A stretch of DNA of 64,000 bases, taken from assembly GCF_004362855.1 (NCBI RefSeq), contig NZ_SNXW01000006.1:1-64000 (forward strand). Reading direction: 5' to 3'. Below, piece by piece: positions 37,227 to 46,825 of the stretch (the stretch's first letter is position 1; each line of letters begins with the position of its first letter). The notes under the pieces are model-generated. The model saw only the letters and a program-made list of their open reading frames with translations, was not told where the DNA came from and did no database searches. The stretch comes from Aquabacterium commune (lineage in GTDB: Bacteria > Pseudomonadota > Gammaproteobacteria > Burkholderiales > Burkholderiaceae_C). The translations under genes were made by a program, and so were the position numbers.

Positions 37227-37883
37227 ATGGAAATCGCCACCTTCCTCATCGACTTCATCCTGCACATCGACAAGCACCTGGCCGAGTTCGTCCAGATGCA
37301 CGGCACCTGGGTCTATGGCCTGCTGTTCCTGATCGTGTTCGTCGAAACCGGCCTGGTGGTGATGCCCTTCCTGCCGGGCGACTCCCTGCTCTTCATGGTC
37401 GGCGCGCTGGCCGCAGGCGGCGCCATGAGCCTGCCCGTGGCGATGGGCGTGCTGCTGGTGGCGGCCATCCTGGGCGACCAGCTCAACTACAGCATCGGGC
37501 GCCACCTCGGGCCGAAGGTCTTCCAGTGGGAGGATTCGCGCTGGTTCAGCCGCAAGGGCTTCGACGCCGCCCACCGCTTCTACGAGGAGCGCGGCGGCAT
37601 CACCATCGTCCTGGCGCGCTTCATGCCGTTCATCCGCACCTTCGCGCCCTTCGTGGCCGGTGTGGCCGAGATGAACCGCGTGACCTTCACGCTCTACAAC
37701 GTGGTGGGCGCGCTGATCTGGGTGGTGGGCTTGACGCTGGCCGGCTACTTCTTCGGCAACATTCCCTTCGTGCAGCAGCACCTGAGCAAGATCATCCTGG
37801 CCATGATCATCGTGCCGGGCCTGATCGCCATCTTCGGGGCCTGGAAAGCCGGCCGCCAGGAAGCGAAGGGCCAGCAGGCCTGA
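37227..37883 (+). CDS. DedA-family membrane protein
   Basis: 218 residues with four to six membrane segments. DedA hallmarks are FVETGLVVMPFLPGDSLLFMVGALAA near residue 42, LNYSIGRHLGP, and FMPFIRTFAPFVAGVAEM. DedA proteins act as undecaprenyl-phosphate or phospholipid translocases that keep the cell envelope balanced. It diverges from mutL across a 95-base spacer and converges with amiC, 15 bases apart. The ATG at 37227 fits the family start; the upstream open frame has no ribosome site. Confidence 0.92.
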   Translation: MEIATFLIDFILHIDKHLAEFVQMHGTWVYGLLFLIVFVETGLVVMPFLPGDSLLFMVGALAAGGAMSLPVAMGVLLVAAILGDQLNYSIGRHLGPKVFQWEDSRWFSRKGFDAAHRFYEERGGITIVLARFMPFIRTFAPFVAGVAEMNRVTFTLYNVVGALIWVVGLTLAGYFFGNIPFVQQHLSKIILAMIIVPGLIAIFGAWKAGRQEAKGQQA

Positions 37884-37898
37884 GCGCGGCGCCCGGGT

Positions 37899-39446
37899 TC
37901 ACAGCGCCCGGTTGCGTGCCAGCGGCGGGTTGCGCGCGAAATAGCGCTGGATGCCCGCCAGCAAGGCGTCGGCGAGCTGCCCCTGGTAGGTGTCGTCCTT
38001 GAGCTTGGACTCTTCCTCCGGGTTGGAGATGAAGCCCGTCTCGACCAGGATGGACGGGATGTCCGGCGCCTTGAGCACCGCGAATCCGGCCTGCTCCACC
38101 CGAGGCTTGTGCAGCCGGCCGACCTTGCCCAGGTGACCCAGGATGGCTTGGCCGAGCTTGAGGCTGTCCTTGATCTGGGCGGTGGTGGACATGTCCAGCA
38201 GGGCGCGCATCACCGAGGCGTCGCGCGCCTTGATGTTGACGCCCCCCACCAGGTCGGACGCGTTTTCCTTCTTGGCCATCCAGCGTGCGGCGGCGCTCGT
38301 GGCACCGTTCTCGGACAGGGCGAAGATGGACGCGCCGCGCGCCTCGGGGTTCATGAAGGCGTCGGCATGCACCGAGACGAACAGGTCGGCCTGCACGCGG
38401 CGGGCTTTCAACACGCGCTCCTGCAGGGGCACGAAATAGTCGGACTCGCGCGTCAGCATGGCGCGCATGCCCGGTTGGGCGTTGATGCGGGCGCGCAGCT
38501 TGAGCGCGATCGACAGCACCACGTCTTTCTCATAGAGGCCGCTGGGGCCGACGGCGCCGGGGTCTTCGCCACCGTGGCCTGCGTCGATGGCGACGATGAC
38601 CAGGCGCGAGGTGTCGTTGGCCGCTTTGCTGGCTTCGGCCGATGCGGCATTGGCGGCTGCGCTGCGCTCAGCGACCTTGCCCGCGTTGCCGCTCGCATTA
38701 CCGCTCGCATTGCCGCCTGACCCGCCCACCGAACTGTTGCCTGCCGTGGCCGTGCCACCTTTCTTGAGCCCACCGATGAACTCGCCCAGGGCGTCGTTGA
38801 CGGCATCGGCCGCCTGCGATGAGGGTGTGCCGGTGCCGGCCCCTGTGCTTGGCGTGGCAGGTGCCGTGGGGGAGGCGGGGGCAGCCGGCAAGGCGGGGGG
38901 GGCTGAAGCCGTGGCCGAGCCCTGAGCACTTGCGGCAGCACCCGTCTGCGGCGCACTCGCGGCCACCTGCAGGCCGGCGCGCGGGTCCGCCGCCTGGGTG
39001 GGGTAGAGGTCGAACACCAGGCGGTGCTGGTAGGCGGCCACCGGGTGCAGGCCGAAGACCTGCGGCTTGATGGCCTGCTTGAGGTCGATGACCAGGCGCA
39101 CCACCTTGGGCCGGTTCTGGCCCACGCGCACGCCGGCGATGAAGGGATCGTCCGAGCGCACCTTGCGCACCAGGTCGCGCAGCTGGGGGCTGAGCTCCAG
39201 GTCGTCGATGTCGATGACCAGGCGGTGCGGGTTGTCCACCGCGAAGAAGGTGGCGTTGAGCGGGATGTCCGATTCCAGCGTCACGCGGGTGTAGTCGGCC
39301 GCCGGCCACAGGCGCACGGCCAGCAGCTGCGCGCCCCAGGCCAGCTCATGCGGGCCCAGCACCAGCACGGCCACGCCGCCCAGGGCTTGCTTGAGCAGGC
39401 CGCGGCGACGGGCGTTGTCGGGCAGCTCGTGGCGCGTGTCATCCAT
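37899..39446 (-). CDS. amiC: N-acetylmuramoyl-L-alanine amidase AmiC
   Basis: Cleaves the glycan-peptide bond of peptidoglycan to separate daughter cells. 515 residues: a twin-arginine-like signal (ARRRGLLKQALGG), an AMIN domain (about 40-150; TRVTLESDIPLN, KVVRLVIDLKQAI), a long Ala/Ser/Thr/Pro linker (150-290) that includes a 12-bp tandem repeat (38689-38711), and a zinc amidase domain with VAIDAGHGGEDPGAVG, Glu in YEKDVVLS, SVHADAF and VETGFISN. It overlaps tsaE by 8 bases, the common tsaE-amiC arrangement. Confidence 0.95.
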   Translation of the reverse strand: MDDTRHELPDNARRRGLLKQALGGVAVLVLGPHELAWGAQLLAVRLWPAADYTRVTLESDIPLNATFFAVDNPHRLVIDIDDLELSPQLRDLVRKVRSDDPFIAGVRVGQNRPKVVRLVIDLKQAIKPQVFGLHPVAAYQHRLVFDLYPTQAADPRAGLQVAASAPQTGAAASAQGSATASAPPALPAAPASPTAPATPSTGAGTGTPSSQAADAVNDALGEFIGGLKKGGTATAGNSSVGGSGGNASGNASGNAGKVAERSAAANAASAEASKAANDTSRLVIVAIDAGHGGEDPGAVGPSGLYEKDVVLSIALKLRARINAQPGMRAMLTRESDYFVPLQERVLKARRVQADLFVSVHADAFMNPEARGASIFALSENGATSAAARWMAKKENASDLVGGVNIKARDASVMRALLDMSTTAQIKDSLKLGQAILGHLGKVGRLHKPRVEQAGFAVLKAPDIPSILVETGFISNPEEESKLKDDTYQGQLADALLAGIQRYFARNPPLARNRAL

Positions 39447-40023
39447 GGAGCGACTCCTTCACGGTCATGCCCAGGGGCGTGCCGGCCTGCAAGCGCACGC
39501 TGCGGGCTGGCGGCGTGTCGGCATCTTCGCCGCGCACAAGGCCTGCCTCGCCCAGCACACCGATGTGCATCTGCAGGTCGGCCACCGGCAGCAGGCCCGC
39601 GGCCTTCTCAGGCCACTCCACGACCTTGAGGCCGGGCGCACCGAACAGGTCCCGAAAGCCGGCGTCTTCCCACTCCTGCGGGTCGTTGAAGCGGTAGAAA
39701 TCGAAGTGGTGGATGGCCATGCCCGGGGCCTCGTGCGGCTCGACCACGGCGTAGCTCGGGCTCTTGATGCGGCCCTGCACGCCCAGGGCGCGCAGCAGGT
39801 GGCGGGTGAAGGTCGTCTTGCCGGCGCCCAGCGTGCCGTGCAGTTCCAGCGTGACCGAGCCGCCCGCGCGCAGGCGAGGCTGCAGGGCCTGCGCCAGTTG
39901 CGCGGCCAGGGCGGCACACGCGGCCTCGTCGTGCCAGACGAGGTCGCGTGGTTCGGCGCCAGCGTGCAGCGCTTGTGGCACGTGCGACGCGTGTTGGCTT
40001 GCTAGGATGCTTGGATGCGTCAT
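39439..40023 (-). CDS. tsaE: tRNA threonylcarbamoyladenosine biosynthesis ATPase TsaE
   Basis: P-loop ATPase that supports the TsaBD complex in making the t6A37 modification. 194 residues with Walker A HGTLGAGKTTFTRHLL, SPSYAVVEPHE, HFDFYRFNDPQEWEDAG (Walker B region) and VEWPEKAAGLLP. It is longer than usual (150-160) at the N-terminus. The only ATG (40023) overlaps the divergent queG start region by 9 bases; a GTG at 39981 would remove 14 residues and the overlap. It is followed by amiC with an 8-base overlap, so both are cotranscribed. Confidence 0.93.
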   Translation of the reverse strand: MTHPSILASQHASHVPQALHAGAEPRDLVWHDEAACAALAAQLAQALQPRLRAGGSVTLELHGTLGAGKTTFTRHLLRALGVQGRIKSPSYAVVEPHEAPGMAIHHFDFYRFNDPQEWEDAGFRDLFGAPGLKVVEWPEKAAGLLPVADLQMHIGVLGEAGLVRGEDADTPPARSVRLQAGTPLGMTVKESLHG

Positions 40024-41193
40024 GAATCTGCAGACACGGCCTGGAACCCCGACGAGGTGCTGGCGTCCTTGCGCCAATGGGCCACTGAACTGGGATTTTC
40101 TCAGATTGGCGTGGCCGATGTCGATCTGTCAAGTGCCGAAGCGCCTTTGATGGCCTGGCTGGGCCGCGGTTTCCACGGCGAGATGCACTACATGGCGGCC
40201 CACGGCCTCAAGCGCGCACGGCCCGCCGAGCTGGTGCCGGGCACCGTGCGCGTCATCACCGCGCGCATGGATTACCTGCCGCAAGCCCTGCCCGATGGCT
40301 GGCAGGCGGTCAGCTGGGAGCGCATGGCCACGCCCTCGGCGGCGGTGGTGTCGCTCTACGCCCATGGGCGGGATTACCACAAGGTGCTGCGCAACCGCCT
40401 GCAAAAACTCGCCGAGCGCCTGGCCGAGGCCATCGGGCCGTTCGGGCACCGCGCCTTCACCGATTCGGCGCCGGTGCTGGAGGTCGAGCTGGCCAGCCGC
40501 AGCGGCCTGGGCTGGCGCGGCAAGCACTCGCTGTTGCTGTCGCGCCAGAGCGGCTCGACATTCTTCCTGGGCGAAATCTACGTCGATGTGCCGCTGCCGC
40601 TGACGCAGCCTGAGACGGCGCATTGCGGCCAGTGCACCGCCTGCATCGACGTCTGCCCCACGGGCGCCATCGTCGAAGAAGGGGTGGTCGATGCACGGCG
40701 TTGCATCTCCTACCTCACCATCGAGCTCGACGGCCCCATCCCCGAGGCCATGCGCCCGCACATCGGCAACCGCATCTATGGCTGCGACGACTGCCAGCTC
40801 ATCTGCCCCTGGAACAAATTCGCCCAACGCGCCCGCCTGCCCGATTTCGACACCCGCATCGGCCTGGACCGCGCCACGCTGCTGCAGCTCTGGGCCTGGG
40901 ACGAGGCCACCTTCCTGCGCAGCACCGAGGGCAGCGCGATCCGCCGCATCGGCTTTGCGCGCTGGCAGCGCAACATCGCGGTGGCGATGGGCAATGCGCT
41001 GGCTGCGAGGGCCGATGCCACTGGCCAGCCGACCGGTCACCTGCCCGATGAACCGACCGATGAGCCCTTGCGTCAAGCCATCCGCGCCGCCCTGCAAGCC
41101 TGGTTGGCCCAGCCGCCGGCCTTGGGCGAGCAGCAGGCCATGGTGGCGGAGCACGTGCGGTGGGCGCTGGCCCAGGTGCCAGCGGATCGGTGA
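40015..41193 (+). CDS. queG: Epoxyqueuosine reductase
   Basis: Performs the last step of queuosine tRNA modification, reducing epoxyqueuosine with cobalamin and two 4Fe-4S clusters. 392 residues: ELGFSQIGVADVDL at the start, AHGLKRARPAELVPGTVRVI, RDYHKVLRNRLQKLA, ferredoxin motifs HCGQCTACIDVCPTGAI and YGCDDCQLICPWNKFAQ that hold the clusters, and a C-terminal HEAT-like helical segment (RRIGFARWQRNIAVAMGNAL). The ATG at 40015 has TAGGA 7 bases upstream and fits the usual start. It diverges from tsaE with overlapping starts. Confidence 0.95.
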   Translation: MRHESADTAWNPDEVLASLRQWATELGFSQIGVADVDLSSAEAPLMAWLGRGFHGEMHYMAAHGLKRARPAELVPGTVRVITARMDYLPQALPDGWQAVSWERMATPSAAVVSLYAHGRDYHKVLRNRLQKLAERLAEAIGPFGHRAFTDSAPVLEVELASRSGLGWRGKHSLLLSRQSGSTFFLGEIYVDVPLPLTQPETAHCGQCTACIDVCPTGAIVEEGVVDARRCISYLTIELDGPIPEAMRPHIGNRIYGCDDCQLICPWNKFAQRARLPDFDTRIGLDRATLLQLWAWDEATFLRSTEGSAIRRIGFARWQRNIAVAMGNALAARADATGQPTGHLPDEPTDEPLRQAIRAALQAWLAQPPALGEQQAMVAEHVRWALAQVPADR

Positions 41194-41620
41194 CGGTGAT
41201 CGGCCATCCGGTGCGGCGCGCCAGCCGATGGGGGCGGTGCACAAGCCGGACAGCACGGCGCACCTGCGGCACAGTGCGGGCCGCCAAGCGATGTCAGTCG
41301 CGCGCAAGCCGCGCCGGGGCAGGCGCCGACCCTGTTGGCTTGTGCGCAACACCGACCGACTGCACGCGCGGGTCAAGTTGGGTGGCGTGCCGCCCGGTGA
41401 GCCTTGCGCGCCAGCCAAACCGGGTTGCACGCCGAGCGTTTCGGTTCGCGGGCGAGTGCCCGTGGCATCGCGCGCGGCCCAGAGCGGGCGGCGGGCGGGT
41501 CTTGGGGGCTTGCGCGCCAGGCTCATCGGTTGGCGGGCCGAGCACATCAGGCCACGCACGGAGCCATTCGGCGCGCGGCGTCCGTGGGTGATGCCGGACG
41601 CCGACGCTGCGCGCCCAGCT
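41194..41620. repeat. Gene-free spacer with copies of a short degenerate repeat
   Basis: 427 bases between queG and the oxidoreductase gene with no convincing reading frame. It holds at least three copies of a motif of about 20 bases. CATCGGCTGGCGCGCCGCAC is on the minus strand at 41211-41230, GGCTGGCGCGC is on the minus strand at 41406-41416, and CATCGGTTGGCGGGCCGAGC is on the plus strand at 41523-41542. GCGCGCCAG recurs at 41216, 41406 and 41512. Spacings (190 and about 106) are irregular, so it is not a simple tandem array; it may be a dispersed repeat family or a decayed gene. Confidence 0.4.
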
Positions 41621-42598
41621 TCAGCCGTTCGTCAGCACCACCTTGCCCCGCACCTGACGCGAGCCCATCAGGTCGAAGGCCTGCTTGAGGGCGGACATGG
41701 GCAGCGTGTGCTCGATGACGGGCTTGATCTTGCCCTCCATGTACCAGGCGGCCAGCTGCATCAGGCAGGCGGCGTTGTTCTGCGGCTCGCGCTTGGCGAA
41801 CTCGCCCCAGAACACGCCCATGACGGAGGCGCCCTTGAGCAGGGCCAGGTTCAGCGGCAGGTTGGGGATCGCGCCATTGGCGAAGCCGACGACGAGGTGG
41901 CGACCGCGCCAGGCGATGGAGCGGAAGGTCTGTTCGGTCAACTCGCCACCCACCGGGTCATAGACCACGTCGGGGCCCTTGCCCTCGGTGATGGCCTTGA
42001 GCGCCTCGCGCAGGTTCTGCGTCGTGTAGTTGATGGTGGCGTCGGCGCCCAGCGTGGTGCACAGCGCGCACTTCTCGTCGGTCGAGGCCGCGGCAATCAC
42101 CTTGGCGCCTGCGGCTTTGGCGATCTGGATGGCGGCCGTGCCCACGCCCCCGGCAGCGCCCAGCACCAGCACGGTCTCACCGGCCTTCAGGGCGGCGCGG
42201 TCCATCAGCGCGTGGTAGGTGGTGCCATAGGTGCACAGGAAGGCGGCGGCGTCTTCGAAGCTGAAGGCGGGCGGCAGCGGCATCAACGCGAAGGCCGGCG
42301 CCAGGGTGTGGGTGCCGAAGCCGCCGGTGCCCGCGAAGCCCGCCACGTGCGTGCCCACGGCCAGGTGCTTGACGCCTTCGCCCACAGCTTCGACCACGCC
42401 GGCGAACTCGGCACCGGGCACGAAGGGCATGGGCGGCTTCATCTGGTACTTGCCCTGCACGATGAGCAGGTCGGGGAAGTTCAGGCTGGCCGCCTTGATC
42501 GCCACGCGGACTTCGCCTTTGCCCGGCTCGGGTGTCGGGGCGTCTTTCCAGCTCAGGGCGTCGGGGCCGTCGAGGGTGTCGCAGAACCAGGCTTGCAT
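41621..42598 (-). CDS. Zinc-free NADPH:quinone oxidoreductase (MDR superfamily)
   Basis: 325 residues. GroES-like N-terminal domain (FPDLLIVQGKYQMKP, PFVPGAEFAGVVEAVGEGV) and a Rossmann domain with the nucleotide motif VLVLGAAGGVGTAAIQIAKAAGA. Zinc-ligand cysteines are absent, as in quinone oxidoreductases. Other family segments are YDPVGGELTEQTFRSIAWRGR and GAIPNLPLNLALLKGASVMGV. It reduces quinones or enones with NADPH. It follows the zinc peptidase gene after 27 bases on the same strand, probably one transcript. The physiological substrate is unknown. Confidence 0.9.
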   Translation of the reverse strand: MQAWFCDTLDGPDALSWKDAPTPEPGKGEVRVAIKAASLNFPDLLIVQGKYQMKPPMPFVPGAEFAGVVEAVGEGVKHLAVGTHVAGFAGTGGFGTHTLAPAFALMPLPPAFSFEDAAAFLCTYGTTYHALMDRAALKAGETVLVLGAAGGVGTAAIQIAKAAGAKVIAAASTDEKCALCTTLGADATINYTTQNLREALKAITEGKGPDVVYDPVGGELTEQTFRSIAWRGRHLVVGFANGAIPNLPLNLALLKGASVMGVFWGEFAKREPQNNAACLMQLAAWYMEGKIKPVIEHTLPMSALKQAFDLMGSRQVRGKVVLTNG

Positions 42599-42625
42599 GT
42601 CGTGTCTCCTATCGTCGTTGTGTGG

Positions 42626-43558
42626 TCAGAGCTGGCGGGTGTTGAAGGTGTCGCACTGGGCCATGTCGCCCGTCTCGAAACCGCGCTTGAACCAGCGCAT
42701 GCGCTGCGCGCTCGTGCCGTGGGTGAAGCTTTCGGGCACGACGCGCCCCTGCGTTTCGCGCTGCAGGGTGTCGTCACCGATTTGGGAGGCGGCGTTGAGC
42801 GCCTCTTCCAGGTCGCCCGATTCCATCAAGCCCTTGGCCTGCTGGGTGTCATGCGCCCAGATGCCGGCGTAGCAATCGGCCTGCAGCTCCAGGCGCACGC
42901 TGGCGGCGTTGTACTGGGCTTCGCTGACGCGGCCGCGCAGGCGGTCGAGCTTCTCGGACGTGCCTTGCAGGTTCTGCACATGGTGGCCGACCTCGTGCGC
43001 GATGACGTAGGCCTGGGCGAAATCGCCGGGGGCGCCCAGGCGGTCGCGCAGGGTGTCGTGAAAGCCCAGGTCGATGTAGATGCGGTGGTCGGCGGGGCAA
43101 TAAAAGGGGCCCATGGCCGCCTCGCCCTTGCCGCAGGCCGTGGCCGTGCTGCCGCGGAACAGTGTCAGGCGGGGGTGCGCGTACTGACTTCCGTGCGCCT
43201 GGAACTGGGTTTGCCAGACGTCTTCGGTGGTGGCCAGCACCTGGCGCACGAAGCGGGCGCCGGGGTCATTGGCCTGGGCGGTGGCTGGGCTGGGGCGCTG
43301 CACCTCGGTGGGTGCACCCTGGCCGAGGCCGCCGTCCACCGGGCCGCCGCCGTTGAGCAGGCTGAGCACGGTCAGCGGGTTGATGCCCAGGAAGTAGCTG
43401 GCCACCAGGGCCACGGCCACGCCACCCAGGCCGAGCCGGCCACCGATCAGGCCCCCGAGGCCGCCACGGCCACCGCCGCCGCCAAACCCGCCGCCCTGGC
43501 CTGAAGCGTCGCGCACGTCATCGACGTTGTCGCTTTCACGTTGACCGTCCAACCGCAT
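42626..43558 (-). CDS. Neutral zinc metallopeptidase, YpfJ/KPN_00809 family
   Basis: 310 residues. A cytoplasmic N-tail ([14 protein letters not shown]) and a Gly-rich segment are followed by one membrane helix (about 50-70; [16 protein letters not shown]) and an extracytoplasmic zinc protease domain with the HExxH motif in [16 protein letters not shown] and a downstream [11 protein letters not shown] segment. The overall layout matches the YpfJ family of putative neutral zinc peptidases. A disulphide or structural role for [13 protein letters not shown] is possible. It diverges from nadB across 132 bases. Confidence 0.9.
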   Translation of the reverse strand: MRLDGQRESDNVDDVRDASGQGGGFGGGGGRGGLGGLIGGRLGLGGVAVALVASYFLGINPLTVLSLLNGGGPVDGGLGQGAPTEVQRPSPATAQANDPGARFVRQVLATTEDVWQTQFQAHGSQYAHPRLTLFRGSTATACGKGEAAMGPFYCPADHRIYIDLGFHDTLRDRLGAPGDFAQAYVIAHEVGHHVQNLQGTSEKLDRLRGRVSEAQYNAASVRLELQADCYAGIWAHDTQQAKGLMESGDLEEALNAASQIGDDTLQRETQGRVVPESFTHGTSAQRMRWFKRGFETGDMAQCDTFNTRQL

Positions 43559-43690
43559 GTGTGTCTCCCTGTGCGCAATGCGGGTCAGATGGTAGCAGCG
43601 CGTGTCGGCCGTCCCGCCTGACTACAATCGCGGCAGCATTCCGCCCAACCGCGCCCCACCCAGGCGCTCCGCTCAGCCCCACCCCACGCC

Positions 43691-45337
43691 ATGCCCCAAG
43701 CGCCGGATTCCCCGTTGCCCGTCGTCATCATCGGAGCTGGCCTGGCCGGCCTGACCGTGGCGTTGCACCTGGCCGAAACCCAGCCCGTCATCGTGCTGGC
43801 CAAGCGCCAGCTGGAAGAAGGCGCCACGGCCTGGGCGCAGGGCGGCATCGTCGGCGTGCTGGGCAGCGACGACAGCATCGAGTCCCATGTGCGCGACACC
43901 CAGGAGGCCGGCGCCGGTCTGGTGGACGAGCGCACCGCCGAGTTCATCGCCCGCCACAGCGCCGAAGCCGTCGCGTGGCTGGTGGCGCGCGGCGTGCCCT
44001 TCTCGCCCGACCCCGAAGGCCCGCTGGGCTTGCACCTGACGCGCGAAGGTGGCCACGCGGTGCGCCGCATCGCGCACGCGGCCGACGCCACGGGCAAGGC
44101 CATCCACGACGTGCTGCTCGACGAGGTCAAACGCCATCCCAACATCACGCTGCGCGAGAAGTGGATGGCCATCGACCTCATCACCAACCGCCACCTCAAG
44201 CGCAGCGCCCAGGAGGCTTACGAGCAGGCCCGCGACATGGGCCGCTGCCATGGCGTCTATGCGCTGGACATCGAGAACGGCCGCATCGAAACCCTGCACG
44301 CCGCGGCCGTGGTGCTGGCCTCGGGCGGTGCGGGCAAGGTCTATCGCTACACGACCAACCCCGAAACCTCCACGGGCGACGGCATCGCCATGGCCTGGCG
44401 CGCGGGCTGCCGCATCGGCAACATGGAGTTCATCCAGTTCCACCCGACCTGCCTGTACCACCCGCAGGAGCGCAGCTTCCTCATCACCGAGGCCCTGCGC
44501 GGCGAAGGCGGCATCCTGCGCCTGCCCGATGGCACGCGCTTCATGCCGGCGCACGACGAGCGCGGCGAACTGGCCCCGCGCGACATCGTCGCCCGCGCCA
44601 TCGACTTCGAGATGAAGAAGCACGGCCTGGACCACGTCTGGCTGGACGCGACCCACCTGGGCGAAGCCTTCCTCAAAGAGCACTTCCCGACGATTTTCGC
44701 GCGATGCCTCTCGCTGGGCATCGACATCAGCAAGCAGCCCATCCCCGTGGTGCCGGCGGCGCATTACACCTGCGGCGGCGTGGTCACCGACCTGCACGGC
44801 CGCACCGACCTGCCGGGCCTGTACGCCGTGGGCGAGACCACCTACACCGGCCTGCACGGCGCCAACCGCCTGGCCAGCAACTCGCTGCTGGAGTGCGTGG
44901 TGCTGGGCCGCAGCTGCGCCGACGACATCCAGGCCAACCTGCCCGAGAAGGCGCCCAAGCTGCCCGGCTGGGACGAAAGCCAGGTGACGGACGCCGACGA
45001 GGAAGTGGTCATCGCCCACAACTGGGACGAGCTGCGCCTGCTGATGTGGAACTACGTGGGCATCGTGCGGACCACGCGCCGCCTGGAGCGCGCCCTGCAC
45101 CGCATCAAGCTGCTGCGCCAGGAAATCGACGAGTACTACGCCGCCTTCCGCGTCAGCCGCGACCTGCTGGAGTTGCGCAACCTGGTGGATTGCGCCGAAC
45201 TCATCGTGCGCTCGGCCCTGTCGCGCCAGGAAAGCCGTGGCCTGCACTACAGCCGCGATTACCCGCGCACCTTGCCAGTGAGCTTCCCCACCATCCTGTG
45301 CAAGAAGCCCAAGCGCAAAGACGCCTGGCTGCCGTGA
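43691..45337 (+). CDS. nadB: L-aspartate oxidase
   Basis: Oxidises L-aspartate to iminoaspartate, the first step of de novo NAD synthesis; NadA then condenses the product. 548 residues: FAD-binding [36 protein letters not shown]-type capping domain, [11 protein letters not shown]-like [13 protein letters not shown], the active-site arginine region [35 protein letters not shown] and [15 protein letters not shown]. The C-terminal helical domain is complete. It is encoded apart from nadA and nadC (about 3 kb to the right, opposite strand). Confidence 0.96.
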   Translation: MPQAPDSPLPVVIIGAGLAGLTVALHLAETQPVIVLAKRQLEEGATAWAQGGIVGVLGSDDSIESHVRDTQEAGAGLVDERTAEFIARHSAEAVAWLVARGVPFSPDPEGPLGLHLTREGGHAVRRIAHAADATGKAIHDVLLDEVKRHPNITLREKWMAIDLITNRHLKRSAQEAYEQARDMGRCHGVYALDIENGRIETLHAAAVVLASGGAGKVYRYTTNPETSTGDGIAMAWRAGCRIGNMEFIQFHPTCLYHPQERSFLITEALRGEGGILRLPDGTRFMPAHDERGELAPRDIVARAIDFEMKKHGLDHVWLDATHLGEAFLKEHFPTIFARCLSLGIDISKQPIPVVPAAHYTCGGVVTDLHGRTDLPGLYAVGETTYTGLHGANRLASNSLLECVVLGRSCADDIQANLPEKAPKLPGWDESQVTDADEEVVIAHNWDELRLLMWNYVGIVRTTRRLERALHRIKLLRQEIDEYYAAFRVSRDLLELRNLVDCAELIVRSALSRQESRGLHYSRDYPRTLPVSFPTILCKKPKRKDAWLP

Positions 45338-45376
45338 CGTCACTTGATTTTGGCGTGAACACCCCCCACCGATGCC

Positions 45377-46804
45377 ATGAACAAGTCAACAGCTTCCACA
45401 CCGTCCGCACCTTGGGGCCAGTTTGGGTCGCTGCCATTTTGGTTGCCTGTCATTTTGGGTTGTTTGGTTGTGTTGACGCGGCTGCCATGGGTGGGGCAGG
45501 GCTACGGTGCCGATGCAGACGCATGGCGTGCCGTGCAAGCGGGCGCCCATTTGTTTGAGACGGGCACCTACATCCCCTCTCGCCCCCCGGGCTACCCGCT
45601 GCCCGAGTACTTCCTGGCGTTTTGCCATGGGCTGGGTTGGGACACACCTCTGGCCATGACCTTGGTTTCCGCGGTGCTGTCTGGTTGTGTTGGCGCCTTG
45701 ATGTTCACTGTCTCGGCTGGTGCTGGTCTTGGGCGCGCCTTGGCGGCAGCGTTGGCGCTGACCATGACGCCGGCCATTTTCGTGGCGTCGATCACGGTGA
45801 TGGATTACCTGTGGGGCATGGTGTTCTTCCTGATCGCCACCTTGTTCATGAGGCAGCAGAAGCTGCTGGCAGCTGCGGTGTTCCTGGGCTTGGCAGCGGC
45901 GTCCAGGCCCACGTACGCCGCAGGTGTGGTGCCTTTGGCGCTGCTGTTCCTGCAAGGCGACTTTCAGCGGCTGCGCAGGCTGGCCACATGGCGCGCGCTG
46001 GGTGTTTTCGCCTTGCTCTCCGGCGCCATCACGCTGGCTTTGTTTGTGCCTGTGATCCAGTCCATCGGCTGGCGTGTCGTCCAAACGCCTGCACCAGGCG
46101 TTGGGCGGTGGTTGACTTTCGCGCTCAACATGAGCATCAACCTGTTCGGGCCCATCGGGGTCCCTGTGGTTGCAGTGGCAGTGGTGGACGCCTGGCGCAT
46201 GCGCCGTCGTTCTCTGCCGCTCACGCCGGTGGACCGTGGCATGGTGGCCTGGTCCGTGAGCCTGATCGTGCTGTATGGCTTGCTGTTCGTGCGCTTGCCT
46301 GATGAAGCCATGTACTTGGCGCCCGCCTTGCTGGGAGGGTACTGGCTGGTTGCCCGCTCAGCCCACTGGATCACCTTGTGCCTGTTGAGCGGTGCTTTGG
46401 CACTGTCTGCGCTGTTTGGCGGACTGGGGCGTGCGCCAGATGGCGGCGTGAAGTTGCTGCGCCAAGGTCTGGTGCTGCGCGATGTTGCTGTTCAGGCGCG
46501 CCGGCACTGTGTGGGTGTCGCGGTCAAGGAGGTCCTTGAACAGCCGGATGGTCCGGATTTCTTGATCGTGGCCGAATACCGTCCGCAGATGATGGTGGAG
46601 CTGGGTGCGCCGCTGAGCGAGCGGATTTTGTACACGGCCAAGATTCGGCCCGATGGCCGTTGGATCGATGCCGAAAAGGGCGTGCTGCCTGCGGGCAAGC
46701 GAATGGCGATCATCGATCGCGCTGTTGCTCAACAGACAGAGGATGACGCGACCCTCTTGCCCGCCCTGCAGGTGGTGCACACACGCGCAAACTGCCCTGA
46801 TTGA
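45377..46804 (+). CDS. Polytopic membrane protein resembling GT-C glycosyltransferases
   Basis: 475 residues with about ten membrane segments. The first extracytoplasmic loop begins GQGYGADADAWRAVQAG with a pair of Asp, and SRPPGYPLPEYFLAF resembles the loop of GT-C lipid-dependent glycosyltransferases (PMT/ArnT relatives). The C-terminal soluble part (about 360-475; DFLIVAEYRPQMM, DGRWIDAEKGVLP) is extracytoplasmic. No closer family is recognised. It follows nadB after 39 bases but has no evident link to NAD synthesis; codon use is less GC-rich than nadB, suggesting independent acquisition. Confidence 0.6.
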   Translation: MNKSTASTPSAPWGQFGSLPFWLPVILGCLVVLTRLPWVGQGYGADADAWRAVQAGAHLFETGTYIPSRPPGYPLPEYFLAFCHGLGWDTPLAMTLVSAVLSGCVGALMFTVSAGAGLGRALAAALALTMTPAIFVASITVMDYLWGMVFFLIATLFMRQQKLLAAAVFLGLAAASRPTYAAGVVPLALLFLQGDFQRLRRLATWRALGVFALLSGAITLALFVPVIQSIGWRVVQTPAPGVGRWLTFALNMSINLFGPIGVPVVAVAVVDAWRMRRRSLPLTPVDRGMVAWSVSLIVLYGLLFVRLPDEAMYLAPALLGGYWLVARSAHWITLCLLSGALALSALFGGLGRAPDGGVKLLRQGLVLRDVAVQARRHCVGVAVKEVLEQPDGPDFLIVAEYRPQMMVELGAPLSERILYTAKIRPDGRWIDAEKGVLPAGKRMAIIDRAVAQQTEDDATLLPALQVVHTRANCPD

Positions 46805-46825
46805 TGCATGCGGTGCTGAGCCGGA

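Noticed and set aside
38689-38711. Tandem 12-bp repeat as a separate repeat locus
   Set aside because: It only encodes the GNAS-type linker of the amidase and spans two copies.
40691-43504. 937-codon plus-strand frame overlapping queG and running opposite the oxidoreductase and zinc peptidase genes
   Set aside because: It crosses three confidently identified genes in wrong frames and has no motif of its own.
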